From contig JAEZMV010000001.1 of assembly GCA_023414875.1 (NCBI GenBank), forward strand, positions 180,292 to 244,291: a DNA stretch of 64,000 nt, read 5' to 3'. How positions within the stretch are numbered: position 1 is the stretch's first letter; every line of letters starts with the position of its first letter. The notes below the pieces were generated by a model. That model ran no database searches, was not told the DNA's origin, and saw only the letters and a program-made list of their open reading frames with translations. This document shows, piece by piece, positions 16,149 through 25,387 of this stretch. This DNA is from Bacillota bacterium (GTDB taxonomy: Bacteria; Bacillota; Clostridia; Lachnospirales; Lachnospiraceae). A program made the translations under genes and the position numbers.

Positions 16149-17045
16149 TCACTCTTCACCCTCCACCCGGTTACTGATCCACTGCACCAAAAGAATACAT
16201 ACCAGCAGAACAGCCCCTACAAGCACTGCTGCTGCGCATATTTTCTGAACATCCAGAGACACAAACCAGTTATTGAATAAATGCTGAAGCATATAGATGC
16301 TGCCATTCGGATAACTCCCTGCTACCAGATAAGCTTCGCGAAATACCTTAAAGGAATTCACCATGGACAGTACGAATAGTGTAAATACCGTTGGCATCAA
16401 GCCGGGCACTGTAATATAACGAAACTTCTTCCAGGCACCTGCTCCATCAATTGATGCCGCTTCGTATAGCCCCGTAGAGATCCCTTTTAGTCCGGCCAAC
16501 CATAGAACCATATCGTAGCCTGTGTTTTTCCATAGGTAGCTGAACACGAGTACATAAAATGCCTTCGAGGTATTCATCCAGTCTGTCGAGCTACCACCCA
16601 ACACCAATATTGCATGATTAAGCAGTCCGTTTTCGCTAAAAACAATCTTCCAGAGCATTACTATTGATGCGACAGGAATACCGAGCGTAAGTAAAAAGGA
16701 GGTCTTAAAAAAGTCCTGAATTTTCTTCATACCATTGATTAAGGTTGAAATAAACAATGAAACAGCTAACAACAGCGGGATACAGACGAGTAAGAACCGA
16801 CCGGTATTTTTCGCTGCCAAGCGGAAGGCTTCATTCGTAATAACTGTTTTATAATTATCAAATCCAACAAAATGGTCGCTCATTGCTTCGTAGAAGGATC
16901 TTCTGATCGCATCCATCAGGGGAAGCAGGATAAAGATTGTAATTCCGGCTACGCTGGGAAGCAGGAACAGGCAGGCCGTCCTTATCTCTCTCTTTTGTCT
17001 TTTGGTTCTTTTTCGATATAACATTATGTTAATCACCATACCCAT
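16149..17045 (-). CDS. Sugar ABC transporter permease (MalF type)
   Basis: 298 residues with six membrane segments and the EAA loop YEAASIDGAGAWKKFRYITVPGLMP near residue 190. It is the first gene of the operon MalF-like / MalG-like / HlyD-like / MacB-like and pairs with the MalG-type permease. The most upstream ATG (17045) is given; the ATG at 17024, preceded by GGTGATT at good distance, is an equally good start. Substrate class is inferred from family only; the divergent binding lipoprotein at 19469 is the likely receptor. Confidence 0.88.
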   Translation of the reverse strand: MGMVINIMLYRKRTKRQKREIRTACLFLLPSVAGITIFILLPLMDAIRRSFYEAMSDHFVGFDNYKTVITNEAFRLAAKNTGRFLLVCIPLLLAVSLFISTLINGMKKIQDFFKTSFLLTLGIPVASIVMLWKIVFSENGLLNHAILVLGGSSTDWMNTSKAFYVLVFSYLWKNTGYDMVLWLAGLKGISTGLYEAASIDGAGAWKKFRYITVPGLMPTVFTLFVLSMVNSFKVFREAYLVAGSYPNGSIYMLQHLFNNWFVSLDVQKICAAAVLVGAVLLVCILLVQWISNRVEGEE

Positions 17046-17128
17046 TCGTTAAATTCACTTCATAATCTATTCCTAATTTAGCAGGTGTTTCTCTAATAAA
17101 CCTTAAAATACACGTTGAACATTCCAAT

Positions 17129-17168
17129 GAAAAAAATATCTCCAGCCATGATATCATGATTGGAGATA
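17129..17168 (-). terminator. Terminator after the sensor kinase gene
   Basis: Minus-strand stem TATCTCCA...TGGAGATA with an inner CATGATATCATG helix, followed by seven T. It separates the two-component operon from the permease operon. Confidence 0.85.
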
Positions 17169-17193
17169 CGATAATTTCAATTATTTATACTAT

Positions 17194-18489
17194 TTAACCA
17201 TTCAGCCTCGGTAGCCGAAATACAAAGGTTGATCCGCCTCCCGGTGTATCCTTCACTGTTATATCACCGCCATGAAGCTCGACCAGCTCCTTCGCAACAC
17301 TGAGCCCAAGTCCGAAATGTTTCTTTTCCGTTCTGGATTTATTACCCTGATAAAATCGGTCAAAAATCAGTTTTTTCTCCTCCGAGGAGATCCCACAGCC
17401 ATGATCCATCACTTCAACGATGGCATAGCTTTTCCAGTTATAGACTCTTAGAGCAACCGTTTTTCCTTCCTTACCATAGCTCATGGCATTGTCAATCAGG
17501 ATTGCCACTACCTGGCTGATACGCTCCTTATCACCCATCACCATATGCGACTCGCCCTCGGTAAGTTCCAATGTTAGGTCTATATCATAGGGCTTCCTGC
17601 AGGAGCAGAACATATCATAGCTCTCAATAAGAAGGGTATCCAGATCCATTTTCTCCTTCTGCAGGCTCCAGGTCTTCGCATCCGCTGAAGCTAGCAAGAG
17701 CATGTCGCTGATTAACCTGGTCATACGGTTGCATTCCCCTTCGATATACGGCAGGAATTGATCTACTTTCGCATTGTCTTCTCTTAAGGAAGTAACTGCT
17801 GCCTTGACTATCGTAAGTGGAGTTCGAAGCTCATGTGATGCTGCTGCTACAAAAGCATTCTGCTTCTGTTGCCCTTCCTCCAGCGGCTGAAGCACCCTGT
17901 CAATATATAAAAAACTAATCAGAAATAAAGCTGCTACTCCGGCGAGTTCAATCAACGCAAAGCTAAGAAGCTGCTTTTGGAGTGTATTCCACTGATTGTT
18001 ATCAGAATAAAATGCAATTACAGTCTGCCAGCCGTTATCACTTCGGATGGATATGGCCATCCCCAGATAAGATTGTAATATATTTTTATGAAACGTATAA
18101 ATAGAAGTCTTTTCTGTCGCTTTCAAGATCGGCTTCGTGTCTAGTAAGATTCCCTGTTCTTTGGCCAATTCCTTGAGTTTTACCACACTTTTATCTATAT
18201 TGATTGTGGGTGATGCGTCACTAAAGCTGGTGAGTCGCTTTCCATTGTCCTCCAGAATTATCAGCATATGATTATCCCGCTGCATTTGAGCTAGCCAGAT
18301 ACTATTGATAATACCTTTTGATTGTATTCTATCTGCCACCTGCTCCACATTCTTCTGGAATAGGATACGAGTCTGTTCCTGACTTTGATTATAGGAAATA
18401 ATATATACTCCGATAATTATCAGTGTAAGAATGATACTTGTCGTTGTTCCATAGAGAAGCACCAGACGTTTTTTCAGTTTAGAAAACAT
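17194..18489 (-). CDS. Two-component sensor histidine kinase
   Basis: About 431 residues: membrane segment near residues 12-34, extracytoplasmic sensor region of about 125 residues, second membrane segment near 160-180, HisKA domain with the phosphorylation site in SHELRTPLTIV, then HATPase with N box (LIDNAMSYGKEGK), DHGCGIS and GLGLSVAKEL. It should autophosphorylate and pass phosphate to the response regulator encoded 92 bases upstream. GGAGG just before ATG 18489 supports this start over one seven codons earlier. Genomic position suggests that it senses something linked to the adjoining ABC transporter. Confidence 0.92.
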   Translation of the reverse strand: MFSKLKKRLVLLYGTTTSIILTLIIIGVYIISYNQSQEQTRILFQKNVEQVADRIQSKGIINSIWLAQMQRDNHMLIILEDNGKRLTSFSDASPTINIDKSVVKLKELAKEQGILLDTKPILKATEKTSIYTFHKNILQSYLGMAISIRSDNGWQTVIAFYSDNNQWNTLQKQLLSFALIELAGVAALFLISFLYIDRVLQPLEEGQQKQNAFVAAASHELRTPLTIVKAAVTSLREDNAKVDQFLPYIEGECNRMTRLISDMLLLASADAKTWSLQKEKMDLDTLLIESYDMFCSCRKPYDIDLTLELTEGESHMVMGDKERISQVVAILIDNAMSYGKEGKTVALRVYNWKSYAIVEVMDHGCGISSEEKKLIFDRFYQGNKSRTEKKHFGLGLSVAKELVELHGGDITVKDTPGGGSTFVFRLPRLNG

Positions 18490-18506
18490 GATAACCTCCA
18501 CTAATC

Positions 18507-18585
18507 TCAATACTGTAGCTTCAATGTAGCTTAAATAGCTCGGAAGAACAAGAAGTGAGCCCCATTGCGCGTAACTTTGCAGTTC
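18507..18585 (-). repeat. Dispersed intergenic repeat, copy C (5' of kinase gene)
   Basis: Shares GCTCACTTCTTGTTCTTCCG and a following AAGCTACATTGAAGCTACAGTAT region with copies at 12487-12560 and 32208-32274; more diverged, but the order of blocks and the gene-proximal position are the same. Confidence 0.6.
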
Positions 18586-18601
18586 TTACTAAGTTGATTC
18601 T

Positions 18602-19273
18602 TTATTCCACCAGTTGATATCCTACAGACCGGATTGTCTTTACCGTTACGTGACTATGTACTGATTTTAGCCGTTTCCTGAGAAAGCAGATAAAATTATC
18701 GAGATTACTGTCTGTTACAAAGCTATCTGCACCCCACACACGGGTAAGCAGCATCTCTCTGGTTAATATCTGCCCTTTATTTAATATAAAGAATGACAGT
18801 AGATCGTATTCTCTCCTTGATAATACACAGTGCTCCTGATCCCTTGCTACTGACATTGCTCCTTCATCTAATATTATGTCCGAAAAATGCAGCTCATTGG
18901 TATTCTGAATCTTTGCAGGCCTTCTTGCCAATGCTTTGATTCTGGCAATCAGTTCCTCAACCTCAAATGGCTTCGTTAGATAATCATCTGCACCTGTATC
19001 AAGCCCCTCAATACGGTTCTTTAGCGTTCCCATTGCAGTGACCATGATTACCGGTGTTACTATATTAAGCTGGCGTAGCCTATTCAAAATGGTAAGACCA
19101 TCCATCCCCGGAAGCATGCGATCCAATACGATAATATCGTAGGTCTGCTTACCTGCATAGAACATCGCATCTTCTCCATCATAACAAAAATCCGTCTCCA
19201 TATAGTTCTTTTTTAACTGATATTCCAGGATGGAACACAGATCTCTGTCATCCTCAATCACTAATATACGCAT
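18602..19273 (-). CDS. OmpR/PhoB-family response regulator
   Basis: 223 residues. Receiver domain with acidic pocket EDD near residues 7-9, phospho-acceptor Asp51 in IIVLDRMLPGMDG and the conserved Lys in DDYLTKPFE; C-terminal winged helix (about 125-223) with LSRREYDLLSFF and TIRSVGYQLVE. It should bind DNA when phosphorylated by the kinase encoded next. It is divergent from the solute-binding lipoprotein gene, an arrangement that often means direct control of the divergent gene. Confidence 0.92.
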   Translation of the reverse strand: MRILVIEDDRDLCSILEYQLKKNYMETDFCYDGEDAMFYAGKQTYDIIVLDRMLPGMDGLTILNRLRQLNIVTPVIMVTAMGTLKNRIEGLDTGADDYLTKPFEVEELIARIKALARRPAKIQNTNELHFSDIILDEGAMSVARDQEHCVLSRREYDLLSFFILNKGQILTREMLLTRVWGADSFVTDSNLDNFICFLRKRLKSVHSHVTVKTIRSVGYQLVE

Positions 19274-19468
19274 GTTTACCTCCTACTTCCATCTGTGCTA
19301 CAATATAGGAAACATTTAATCCTTGATCAACCAATATCCACCAATATTATAAATTTTTGTTTGTTGGACTTAATTTTAAGATTCATTAGAGATAAATTCG
19401 TTATAACATATCCATACACAATATGCAATATTAGGAATTCCGTTTGAAAGCGGCAGAATGGAGGAAAC

Positions 19469-21709
19469 ATGAAAAAACTCATACTAATCCTGATGGTATT
19501 CACCTTGCTCATCACAGGTTGCAGTAAAAAAGACACAAGTAGCAGCAAAGAAGACTCAAGTAGCAATACAGAAAGCTCAAAGAAATCTACAAACAACAAC
19601 GAAATGGGTCTCTATATGGAAGAGAGCCTTACTCTTCCTGAAAATTTCAGCAGCGAAGCCACCCTACAGTTGAATAAAATTAGCGGGATGCCCTGTTTAT
19701 ATGTCTATACCCCAGAAGGAAATGTTAAGATAACTCGTTATCTTATGAAGGAGGACGGCACCTGGACCGAAGATACTCCTGAATGGCTGCGCACCCTGAA
19801 GCTATCTACCGACTATCTTTATCAAAGTAGAGTAATTGAGGACTCAAAGGGAAACCAGTATCTTTACTGCCTCGAAGAAGAAGGCGAAGACGTGAAGGGA
19901 AAGCTCCTACGCTCCTCCGATGGTTCGACCTATGAGATACTTACTCCTGAGGGCTGGAATGAGAAGGATGAGGAATACGGCTTCTATTATTGCCCAGAGC
20001 TTGTTAATGTCCTGGAGGATGGTACTTTGACTGCCTTATTTTATGACGGGGAGATTGCTTTCTATAACAAAGACACCTTAAAGAAAGTAAATAGTATCAT
20101 CGGCACCAGCCATTCAGAGACGATCTTAACCTCCTCTGGTCAGTCCGTTATAGCAGGTCAGACGGATACAGATAATTACACACTTCTTGGCATCAATATC
20201 TATGATTCTGTTGATGCACGCAAGAAAGAAAGTTACCCATTTAAAGCAACCTTAGACGGTTTTAATTACCTGGATACTAATGAGAAGAATGATCTGCTCC
20301 TTTGCAACGCTGACGGAATACATATTCTTGAAAACGGTGCTTCCCTTTGGCAAACAATTGTAGATGGAACCCTTACCTCCCTCTCTATGGCGACCCTGTG
20401 GTGTAATGGCTTCATCGCCGGCTCTGATCATAATTATTATGCTCTGTATAATTCGGACCAGGGATATAAACTCATGAAATATTACTTTGATAAAAAGGTA
20501 GCTACGGTACCTTCCACAGAGCTGACAATCTATACGTTGAAGGAAAATTCCACTTTACAACAGGCCGCTTCTGTATTTCAACAATCCCATCCCGGTGTGA
20601 AGGTAAACGTTCAGGTAGCCATGTCGAGGAAGGAATATGAAACAGCTACCGAAGAAATCAAAGCAGATTATTTTAAAGCGCTGAATACCGAGCTCTTAGC
20701 AGGCAAAGGCTCGGATATGCTTTTACTGGATGACCTTCCGGCTAATTCCTTGATTGAAAAGGGCATCCTATCCGATCTCAGTGATGTTGTTCAACCGATG
20801 CTTGACAAAGATGAACTGTATGAGAACATTGTGAGGCATTATTTTAAAGATCAGAATATCTACTCCATTCCTGCACGTTTCACCCTACCGGTTTTGGTAG
20901 GCAACGGCATTGATGCCTCCAGCATCGCTGACATAGAAAGCTTAGCGTCCTATGTGAAGGAGCATCCGGATAAAAATTTATTTGGCATGCGTTCTGTAGA
21001 GGATTTTATAAACGTTTATTCTCCGTTCCTCTCCTCCAGAATCATTGATACAAACGGCAACATCAATCGGGAAAATTTAATAGAAATGCTGAATAATCTT
21101 AATAACATTTCCGCTGGCTATGAGCTTGTGGAAGACTACGGGAATGATTTTCCCCGCCCCTACGGCATGAAGGAATTGGCCAGCAGGGTTAAGCTTGCCA
21201 CTAATACCTGCTCCGGTTTTCTTCATTCCATGTTTGCTTTTGGTTATGTAACCTATGTAAATGGCAGCTTTGCCCCCTTTGATCAGTCCTCAATACCTTC
21301 CTGCGAGATAGGCATCAACCGCAACAGTGACAAGCAAGAGCTTTGTAAGGAATTCGTGACACTTTTGCTATCCAAGGAGATTGGCATAAATGACTTCTAT
21401 GACGGCTTCTCGATAAATAAAGATGCCTTGCTTTCCTGTGCCACAATGGATCGCAGCGATTATACTGCAGAGTCGGAGATTGAAAATGCAGATGGCTCAT
21501 ATAGCCCAATCTTCTTCGGGACTTTGAATGAAGAGCAGATACAACGTCTGGTTCAGGCCTGCAGCGATACTGCCTATCTCATCCGTACCGATCAACAGAT
21601 CCTCTCTGCGCTAAAAGAAGCTGCAATGGATTTTCTTACGGGTAATAAATCAGTGGAAGAGGCCGCCGATTACATCATTGAAAGTACAAAAATATATCTG
21701 TCAGAATAG
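19469..21709 (+). CDS. Extracellular solute-binding lipoprotein (ABC importer receptor)
   Basis: 746 residues. Lipoprotein signal peptide with lipobox LLITGC (Cys18), then a Ser/Asn/Lys-rich linker, a region of about 300 residues that looks like a beta-propeller (repeated short strands such as GNQYLYCLEEE and NYYALYNSDQGYKL), and a C-terminal solute-binding domain starting near TELTIYTLKENSTLQQAASVFQQ. The tail domain matches family 1 (sugar-type) binding proteins, so the protein probably delivers a solute to the permease pair at 15186-17045. GGAGG precedes the start. The extra N-terminal domain makes it nearly twice the usual length and may bind polymers or another surface protein. Confidence 0.8.
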   Translation: MKKLILILMVFTLLITGCSKKDTSSSKEDSSSNTESSKKSTNNNEMGLYMEESLTLPENFSSEATLQLNKISGMPCLYVYTPEGNVKITRYLMKEDGTWTEDTPEWLRTLKLSTDYLYQSRVIEDSKGNQYLYCLEEEGEDVKGKLLRSSDGSTYEILTPEGWNEKDEEYGFYYCPELVNVLEDGTLTALFYDGEIAFYNKDTLKKVNSIIGTSHSETILTSSGQSVIAGQTDTDNYTLLGINIYDSVDARKKESYPFKATLDGFNYLDTNEKNDLLLCNADGIHILENGASLWQTIVDGTLTSLSMATLWCNGFIAGSDHNYYALYNSDQGYKLMKYYFDKKVATVPSTELTIYTLKENSTLQQAASVFQQSHPGVKVNVQVAMSRKEYETATEEIKADYFKALNTELLAGKGSDMLLLDDLPANSLIEKGILSDLSDVVQPMLDKDELYENIVRHYFKDQNIYSIPARFTLPVLVGNGIDASSIADIESLASYVKEHPDKNLFGMRSVEDFINVYSPFLSSRIIDTNGNINRENLIEMLNNLNNISAGYELVEDYGNDFPRPYGMKELASRVKLATNTCSGFLHSMFAFGYVTYVNGSFAPFDQSSIPSCEIGINRNSDKQELCKEFVTLLLSKEIGINDFYDGFSINKDALLSCATMDRSDYTAESEIENADGSYSPIFFGTLNEEQIQRLVQACSDTAYLIRTDQQILSALKEAAMDFLTGNKSVEEAADYIIESTKIYLSE

Positions 21710-21761
21710 TGAGGACTGCTTATTAAGTTAGGATACAACACGTCCTGTTATCCGGATAAAA

Positions 21762-21808
21762 AGTAGCTGAAGGCTTGGATGTCTCATCCATCTCCTTCAG
21801 CTATTCGT
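21762..21808. terminator. Bidirectional terminator between convergent genes
   Basis: Stem TAGCTGAAGG...CCTTCAGCTA with inner TGGATG/CATCCA, flanked by A-rich and T-rich ends. It serves the binding lipoprotein and the serpin genes. Confidence 0.75.
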
Positions 21809-21849
21809 TTATTAGGAAGCTTTGTTATCCACATATCATATAGTTACAG

Positions 21850-23277
21850 TTACTTCGCTAAAGGATTTCGTACTATACCTACCAAAAACGGTATTTTGTC
21901 TTTATATAGTACATAAATAAATGGCCGATTCAGATTGATTTCCGCTTCATCCTTCCCTACACCGGAGCCTTGAGCTGTTATTTCTGTATATGAGGAGGCC
22001 GAGCATCCCTTCTCATTAATTGCTATCTTTGATGCCTGTGTAATATCACTGATGTATACATTTTCATCCGTAAACTCAGAAAATGCTTTTGTATTACTGT
22101 CAAATATTCTCTTAATTCCCATTGCCTCCGCTGTTGTTTTCAAATTAATCTCTCCGGCATATGTAAACTTTGGGACACTGAATTTAACCTTACCTAGGGT
22201 AAATTGATTCGTCAAACAGTCAGAGAGGATTCCGGATAATTTGCCTTCTTCCCCCAGGAAATCCTCTACTACCAAGCCTTCCTCCGGAAGTATAAAAAGC
22301 ATCGCTTCATTTTCCTTTAATAGACATATCGTAGATATATAATCTTCACCAACCATAAATGGATATGCTTGTTTTTCCATCTTCATAAAATCACAGGTGA
22401 TTTCACTGCTATCGCTTAAGAAAAAGAGCTCTTTAGTTGTTTCCTCTTCTTCAAATGGAATCAACCATTCATTATAAAAATCCAGCGTATTCAAGGAGAT
22501 AAATGCATATTGATCTGCCGAATTAATCGATTTATTGTAGTCGGGCTCAAATTCATAATTGGTATTTTCAGACACCCACTTCGTCATCTTATTCTGGAAT
22601 TCTAGGTCCCCCAGGTTGCCCTTATATATTTCAGTCCTATATTGACTTTGGAGCTTAGTTAACAGCTCCTCCTGATAGTTTATTTTGTCATTTAGCCACA
22701 AAGAATTATTTATATTAAGTCTTCCAAGGTTGATTCTTCTCTTCTCCAGGTTAGAGACTGCGGTATTCACTTCGGACATATTAATATTAGTATCCGATAT
22801 GCCTAACACCTCCTGTATCTCCTCCCTAGCTTCTCCCTCAGATAATTCACCCAGCGTAGATAACGCCAGATACCAATTAAGGGGAGCGTAGATTTGATTT
22901 TCACTTACATTGTCTCGAAATACAGAAGCTGAGGTTTGTTCGGTAAAATCATAAAAGTTTTGTAAAAACTCTATACTTATTTCACCTTCAGATTCGGAGA
23001 CCTCCTCTGGCAAGGGTGTCACTGTAGTGTTAGTTATCATTCCCGAAGCATTATCTGAGTTTATATCCGAATTATTTTTCGAAGCTTCCCCCGTAATCTT
23101 ATCCTGTTCCTGACCTTGATATTTATCTACCTTTTGATCTTGGCCTTGAGCTTGATCCACCTCTTGATTTTGCTCTGTTATCGTATCGTATTCTTTTTTA
23201 TCAGAACATGAGGTGCATATCATACAGACTGGTAGCAGTATACATAACACTGCAAAACGCTTGGCTAACTTTTTCAT
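21850..23277 (-). CDS. Serpin-family protease inhibitor, lipoprotein
   Basis: 475 residues. Signal peptide with lipobox ending at Cys24, a low-complexity Gln/Asp/Asn-rich spacer (about 30-75), then a serpin fold of about 370 residues ending in the serpin signature NRPFIYVLYKDKIPFLVGIV. Serpins trap serine or cysteine proteases by a conformational change in the reactive loop. The loop here (after EKGCSASSYTEI) lacks the small-residue AAAAT-type hinge of strong inhibitors, so inhibition is probable but not certain. It is anchored outside the membrane, where it may protect surface enzymes from host or own proteases. Confidence 0.9.
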   Translation of the reverse strand: MKKLAKRFAVLCILLPVCMICTSCSDKKEYDTITEQNQEVDQAQGQDQKVDKYQGQEQDKITGEASKNNSDINSDNASGMITNTTVTPLPEEVSESEGEISIEFLQNFYDFTEQTSASVFRDNVSENQIYAPLNWYLALSTLGELSEGEAREEIQEVLGISDTNINMSEVNTAVSNLEKRRINLGRLNINNSLWLNDKINYQEELLTKLQSQYRTEIYKGNLGDLEFQNKMTKWVSENTNYEFEPDYNKSINSADQYAFISLNTLDFYNEWLIPFEEEETTKELFFLSDSSEITCDFMKMEKQAYPFMVGEDYISTICLLKENEAMLFILPEEGLVVEDFLGEEGKLSGILSDCLTNQFTLGKVKFSVPKFTYAGEINLKTTAEAMGIKRIFDSNTKAFSEFTDENVYISDITQASKIAINEKGCSASSYTEITAQGSGVGKDEAEINLNRPFIYVLYKDKIPFLVGIVRNPLAK

Positions 23278-23397
23278 AAATATAGCTGCTCCTTTCTAGG
23301 AAAGTTAAGGGCTGATACGTAATACATGTAATCTTTACTACCTAAATTATATCACAATCCATTTTTATTTCCATATTTAATCAGGACTTTATAAAAG

Positions 23398-23431
23398 GAA
23401 GTAGCTAGTGACGTGGGTCAGCAGCTACTTC
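23398..23431 (-). terminator. Terminator after the nitroreductase gene
   Basis: Stem GAAGTAGCT/AGCTACTTC with a 16-base loop, followed by CTTTTAT on the minus strand. Confidence 0.6.
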
Positions 23432-23453
23432 TTTTAAATTAACTCAAATTATA

Positions 23454-23969
23454 TTACCATTGATTATAATGTACCTTATTAGCATTAAAACGTTTCGAAG
23501 TGGTTCGGTCCTCATCCGGATAGCCCAGAACAATAAGCGAAAACGGTATATATTGCTCTGGAATGTTTAGTAAAGCTTGTATGTTCTTAACTGATGCTAT
23601 GTCATCATAACTAATACCCGACCAGGTCGAACCAATTCCTAGGGAATGGGCTGCAAGCAATATATTCAGTGAAGCGGCTGCACAATCCTCACGCCAGTAT
23701 TCTTTCAGTGTAGCAGCTTTTGGTTCACCGCATACCAAAATAGCACAGGGTGCATCCTTCGCAAAGGTAATGCCCCCATGCCTTAAGGATAATTTGTTCA
23801 ATAATTCTTTTTGATTGATGAGAATAAATTGCCAGATTTGTTGATTGCAAGCAGAGGGTGCCTGCATTGCAGCCTCTAATATTAGCTTTACATCTTCCTC
23901 CGAAATAAGGTCATTCTTAAACTTTCTGATACTTTTTCTGGTTAGAATCGTTTCTAGTGTTTTATTCAT
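23454..23969 (-). CDS. Nitroreductase-family FMN oxidoreductase
   Basis: 171 residues with the family's FMN-binding opening (TRKSIRKFKND), the QAPSACNQQIWQF segment and SLGIGSTWSG. Members use FMN and NAD(P)H to reduce nitro compounds, quinones or flavins. Length matches the short clostridial type. It is transcribed divergently from an HxlR regulator, a common pairing for redox-stress or electrophile detoxification, and palindromes in the 130-base gap probably control both genes. Confidence 0.9.
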   Translation of the reverse strand: MNKTLETILTRKSIRKFKNDLISEEDVKLILEAAMQAPSACNQQIWQFILINQKELLNKLSLRHGGITFAKDAPCAILVCGEPKAATLKEYWREDCAAASLNILLAAHSLGIGSTWSGISYDDIASVKNIQALLNIPEQYIPFSLIVLGYPDEDRTTSKRFNANKVHYNQW

Positions 23970-24035
23970 ACGGAACCTCCAAATACTTTTTGTGTTTTTA
24001 AACTATGTATTATATAATAAGTGTTAACTTATAGT

Positions 24036-24061
24036 CCTACAATAACGCACTTTATTGTAGG
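24036..24061. promoter_or_regulatory. Probable HxlR operator palindrome
   Basis: Inverted repeat CCTACAATA / TATTGTAGG around an 8-base spacer in the divergent intergenic region. Flanking direct repeats (AACTTATAGTC and AACTATAGTC) strengthen the case for a regulator-binding region. Confidence 0.6.
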
Positions 24062-24102
24062 TTACTATCTAAAAAGTAACTATAGTCATAGGAGAGAATA
24101 TT

Positions 24103-24447
24103 ATGATTGAATATAATGATACTCAGTTCCGTTGTCCCATGGAATTAGGAATATATCTAGTCAAAGGAAAATGGAAGACTGCAATCCTATGCAGCTTGGA
24201 AAGTGGCAGCCTGCGTTTTGCAGAGCTATGCAGGCGATTTCCTGAGGTGACGCAGAAAGTTCTTACAGAGCAGTTACGAGAGCTAGAAAGAGACCGACTG
24301 ATTAATCGGACTGTTTACCCTGAGGTACCGCCTAAAGTTGAATATTCGCTTACAACTTGCGGACAAAGACTTTTCAAGCTTCTAAATGAAATAGAAAATT
24401 GGAGTAAAGAATTCCTTGAAGAGAAAGACTCCATCAAGCAGACCTAA
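24103..24447 (+). CDS. HxlR-family winged-helix transcriptional regulator
   Basis: 114 residues with the HxlR pattern: CPMELGIYLVKGKWKTAIL at the N-terminus, RFAELCRRFPEVTQKVLTEQLRELE as the recognition helix region and a wing in PPKVEYSLTTCG. Cys residues near the N-terminus and in LCSLESG or ELCRRF could sense electrophiles or redox state, as in the HypR/YodB members of this family. It likely represses or activates the divergent nitroreductase. AGGAGAG precedes the start. Confidence 0.92.
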   Translation: MIEYNDTQFRCPMELGIYLVKGKWKTAILCSLESGSLRFAELCRRFPEVTQKVLTEQLRELERDRLINRTVYPEVPPKVEYSLTTCGQRLFKLLNEIENWSKEFLEEKDSIKQT

Positions 24448-24461
24448 AAGGAAGTGACATT

Positions 24462-25262
24462 ATGGAACAATCGCAGTTAATCAAGTTGATCAAGAGCAAC
24501 CCTCATGCAATCATATCAATTAATAATCCTACTGACGAGATGAAATTAACTGCCGTGAGGAAAAACGGGCTTTTATTGGAATACATAGAAAACCCCACAA
24601 GAGAGATGCAGGAGTTAGCATTAGATAATAATGTTCGGGCGATTAAGTTCATTGATAATCCTACTGAAGCCATGATGATAAAAGCAATCAAGGGCAGCTG
24701 GATTAACCTAGAGTATATGAAGCAACCCACGGATAAGGTAATCCGATTAGCGCTAAGCCAAGCCGGCTGGGCTATTAAATATGTTAATAATCCCAGTGAA
24801 GAATTGCAATTAATAGCTGTCAGGAAGAATTATGACTCTATCAAGTTTATAAAAGCTCCTACTGAAAAAGTGCAGGAAGAGGCGGTAAGAACCAACTACG
24901 AGGCCTTACGCCTTATTCATTCACCTACCTATAATGCAGAGCTTATCGCAATCAAGAAGCATGAGGAAGCTATTAACTTTATAAAGGTATTAGATAAGAA
25001 TAAGATCTTAGAGTTCTTGAAGGTCAATATTCTGGTGATAAAATATGTGATAAAAGAAATCTCGAGAGCTGAATTAGAAGAAGTATTAAAAGAAGTATTA
25101 TCAAAAGAGGATGTTGAAGAAAAGTATGTAAGGGACTTTATTAATTATAATTCCATCAACTGTACCGACATCACCCCATTGGATAAGATCCTATTGATAC
25201 ATAAATATGGAAGCAAGAGGGCAAAAAAAATAGCTGTCGATGAAAAGCTGAAGCTTAAATAG
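24462..25262 (+). CDS. DUF4116-like helical repeat protein
   Basis: 266 residues built from about seven repeats of roughly 23 residues with the core NPTDEMKLTAVRKNGLLLEYI (Asn-Pro-Thr/Ser, acidic, then A-V-x-x-N and I/L-x-F/Y-I). The pattern resembles DUF4116 repeats, which form alpha-solenoids for protein contact. The last 90 residues are charged helices without the repeat. It starts 14 bases after the HxlR gene and precedes a MoxR AAA+ / VWA pair, so it may be a scaffold or substrate adaptor for that machine. Biochemical role unknown. Confidence 0.7.
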   Translation: MEQSQLIKLIKSNPHAIISINNPTDEMKLTAVRKNGLLLEYIENPTREMQELALDNNVRAIKFIDNPTEAMMIKAIKGSWINLEYMKQPTDKVIRLALSQAGWAIKYVNNPSEELQLIAVRKNYDSIKFIKAPTEKVQEEAVRTNYEALRLIHSPTYNAELIAIKKHEEAINFIKVLDKNKILEFLKVNILVIKYVIKEISRAELEEVLKEVLSKEDVEEKYVRDFINYNSINCTDITPLDKILLIHKYGSKRAKKIAVDEKLKLK

Positions 25263-25387
25263 TCAAAAAGGCATGGAGGATTTTTAATCCTTTTATCAGA
25301 AAGTTTGTGTCTACGTATTCATAAGCACAATAACCCTTGGCACAAGCTTAAGAGGTGGGATATACTTACGCAGGAATGGAGAACAGG

